From: Pseudomonadota bacterium
GTDB taxonomy: Bacteria; Desulfobacterota; Binatia; Binatales; Binataceae
DNA: 64,000 nucleotides
Direction of reading: 5' to 3'
Assembly (NCBI GenBank): GCA_021325025.1
Contig: JAJPHZ010000016.1
Location: forward strand, 124,001 to 188,000
Positions 62,282 to 64,000 of the stretch are shown piece by piece; positions within the stretch are counted from its first letter, which is position 1, and each line of letters starts with the position of its first letter. Below the pieces are notes generated by a model. The model saw nothing but the letters and a program-made list of their open reading frames with translations, was not told the DNA's origin and made no database searches. A program made the translations under genes and the position numbers.

Positions 62282-64000
62282 GTGGCATCGGGTGCAAAGG
62301 TCGACGCTCAAGCACGCGACCTGTGGTGGTTTCGCCGCAACGTCCCTTGTCTTGAAGCCTGTCCGGTCAAGACCGACGCCGGCCGCTACGTGCAACTGAT
62401 CGCCGAGGGGCGCTTTGCCGAAGCCTATCGCGTCGCGCGCTCGCCCAATCCAATCGCTTCGATTTGCGGTCATGCCTGCGGTGCGCCCTGCGAAGACGCC
62501 TGCCGGCGCGGCAAGCTCGACGCTCCGGTTACGATCCGCGCCCTCAAGCGTTTCGTCAACGAGCAGTTCGGTCCCGAGTCGCTGTCCCACACCACGCTCA
62601 GCGCGGTGCTGGCCGGCGATATGGGCGGCGGCAGCACCACGCCCGGACACGGCGAATTTCTCCACGGCGCTCGGCGCGATCAGGCCGTCGCCGTCATCGG
62701 TGCCGGACCGGCGGGATTGGCCTGCGCGCACGACCTGGGATTGCTGGGCTACAAGGTGACGGTCTTCGAAGCGCAGCCGCATCCCGGCGGCATGCTCCGA
62801 TACGGCATTCCCACCTATCGTCTGCCGCGCGAGGTGATCGACAAGCAGGTCGAGGAAATCGAAGCGCTGGGCGTGGAATTCCGTTATCAGACGCCGCTGC
62901 GCCCGGGTTTCGGCATCGAAGAGATATTGCGCCTGGGCCACCAGGCCGTGTTCATCGCGGTGGGAGCTTCGCGCGGGCGTCAGCTGCAACTGGAAGGCGG
63001 CGATGCCGACGGCGTGATCAACGCGATCGACTACCTGTTCAACATCAACCGCGGCTACCGCCTGGGAATCGGGCGGCGGGTGGTGGTGGTCGGCGGCGGC
63101 CTGGTCGCGATCGATGCGGCGCGCACCGCGATGCGTGCGATGCTGCCCGGACTGGCGGCAATCCCGCCCGACGAGGAAGCCGCCGTGGAGGCCGGCACGA
63201 TGCGCGTGGCGCTGGACGCCGCGCGCGAGGCGGCGCGCCGCGGCGCCCTGGAAGTGGTGGTGGTCAGCCTTGAATCCGAGCGCGAGATGCCCGCGATGCG
63301 CTCGGCGCAAGGGCGCGAAGAGTTGGAGGCCGCGCGCGAAGAGGGCGTCAGCCTGATGCCCGGATGGGGTCCGCGCCGGGTGCGGGTCGAAAACGGCCGC
63401 GTCAGCGGGCTTGAGCTGGTGCGATGCGTGCGCACTTATGACGAAGCGGGCCGCTTCCGCCCCCAGTTCGACGACAACCAGCGCAAAACCGTGGAAGCCG
63501 AAACCATCATCCTCGCCGTCGGACAAGCGCCCGACCTGTCGTTTCTAACGCCGGCCGATGGCCTGGAGGTCACGCCAGCGGGTACGTTGCGCATCGATCC
63601 GTTGACGCTTGCCACTTCAAGGCCGGGCGTCTTCGCGGGCGGCGATGCTGCCTTTCCTCCGGGGCTGCTCATTACCGCCGCCGGGCAGGGCAAGCTCGCG
63701 GCGCGATCGATTCATGCCTACCTGCGCGGCAAGCCCTTGGGCGAGCCGCGCATGCACGTGCAAGTCGAGGAGCTCCCCACCGACACGTACACGATGGCAC
63801 CGCGGTACGAGCAGATTGCGCGCGACATCCCGGTGGTGCCGCTGGATCGCCGCAGCGGTATCACCGAAATCGAATTGCGCTATCCCGAGGCGGAGGCTCG
63901 CGCGCAGGGCCAGCGATGCCTGTACTGTCACATTCATCCGATCTATGACGGCACCAAGTGCATCCTGTGCAATCGATGCGTCGACATCTGCCCCGAGCAC
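62282..64000 (+). CDS. GltD-like FAD/NAD(P) oxidoreductase with Fe-S domains (3' end outside the window)
   Basis: At least 573 residues, running off the end. It begins at a GTG with GAGG upstream. Order: N-terminal Fe-S region with CLEACPVKTDAG and ICGHACGAPCEDAC (C23, C27 first), FAD motif GAGPAGLACAHDLG, HPGGMLRYGIPTYRLP, NAD(P) motif VVVVGGGLVAIDAA, FAD-2 segment GVFAGGDAAFPPGLL, then a ferredoxin-like CLYCHIHPIYDGTKCILCNRCVDICP that is cut by the end. It resembles glutamate synthase small subunit, but the cytochrome/porin neighbours suggest a redox module coupling NAD(P)H to c-type cytochromes. Confidence 0.88.
   Translation, partial: MASGAKVDAQARDLWWFRRNVPCLEACPVKTDAGRYVQLIAEGRFAEAYRVARSPNPIASICGHACGAPCEDACRRGKLDAPVTIRALKRFVNEQFGPESLSHTTLSAVLAGDMGGGSTTPGHGEFLHGARRDQAVAVIGAGPAGLACAHDLGLLGYKVTVFEAQPHPGGMLRYGIPTYRLPREVIDKQVEEIEALGVEFRYQTPLRPGFGIEEILRLGHQAVFIAVGASRGRQLQLEGGDADGVINAIDYLFNINRGYRLGIGRRVVVVGGGLVAIDAARTAMRAMLPGLAAIPPDEEAAVEAGTMRVALDAAREAARRGALEVVVVSLESEREMPAMRSAQGREELEAAREEGVSLMPGWGPRRVRVENGRVSGLELVRCVRTYDEAGRFRPQFDDNQRKTVEAETIILAVGQAPDLSFLTPADGLEVTPAGTLRIDPLTLATSRPGVFAGGDAAFPPGLLITAAGQGKLAARSIHAYLRGKPLGEPRMHVQVEELPTDTYTMAPRYEQIARDIPVVPLDRRSGITEIELRYPEAEARAQGQRCLYCHIHPIYDGTKCILCNRCVDICPEH

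Overview
The window is high-GC, densely coded chromosomal DNA from a free-living, aerobic, metabolically versatile bacterium. I see no rRNA, tRNA, CRISPR array, phage or intact transposon. Several traits recall Candidatus Binatota/Binataceae and related soil Desulfobacterota-like lineages: six short-chain dehydrogenases, three class III CoA-transferases, an F420-type PPOX protein, a luciferase-like monooxygenase, Thr/Pro/Ala low-complexity linkers followed by a choice-anchor D domain, and an ATP synthase cluster with b and b' but without a and c. This placement is inference and needs a marker-gene tree.

Layout. 0-9.3 kb: the 3' part of a BREX BrxD-like ATPase, a prodomain-only kumamolisin relative, an SDR, a methyltransferase, a Cys-rich secreted protein beside a Thr/Pro/Ala repeat, a Ycf46-like AAA ATPase, a BNR-repeat protein, a formyltransferase and an enoyl-CoA hydratase. 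9.5-15.7 kb: a large secreted glycoside hydrolase, then an Rrf2 regulator divergent from a sulfur-assimilation pair (siroheme sulfite reductase and APS reductase). The space between them holds an IscR-like operator overlapping a promoter. 15.7-23.5 kb: a zinc-ribbon membrane protein, SDRs, an N-acyl-D-amino-acid deacylase, a reduced UDP-glucose-dehydrogenase-like protein, and an HtrA-PDZ protein that has lost its whole catalytic triad.

23.7-30.3 kb: a LuxE-LuxC fusion translationally coupled to a class III aminotransferase and followed by an SDR. This predicts acid to acyl-enzyme to aldehyde to primary amine (or, via the SDR, alcohol). An orphan ABC ATPase and a luciferase-family monooxygenase follow. 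30.5-38.3 kb: a small lipoprotein, a PPOX protein, bactofilin and the atpXFHAGDC operon. 38.4-41.0 kb: a compositionally distinct two-gene unit with its own promoter, consisting of a metallophosphoesterase carrying two inserted membrane segments and a C-terminal GAF domain, plus a 72-residue partner. I regard this unit and the LuxEC-aminotransferase cluster as the best candidates for undescribed systems.

41.2-49.5 kb: a 3-hydroxyisobutyrate-dehydrogenase-like protein, three CaiB/BaiF CoA-transferases (two forming a probable catalytic/non-catalytic pair), a duplicated HPP-like membrane protein, an excisionase-type HTH protein and two lipoproteins. 50.2-55.5 kb: an aa3-type cytochrome oxidase operon followed by a sigma-54 activator with a GAFSGA loop. 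55.6-59.8 kb: SnoaL-like, bicupin, GST, CHASE3-only, SDR and PCYCGC-motif proteins. 60.1-64.0 kb: an outer-membrane porin, two monoheme cytochromes c and a GltD-like flavo-iron-sulfur protein running off the end, which looks like the start of an electron-transfer operon.
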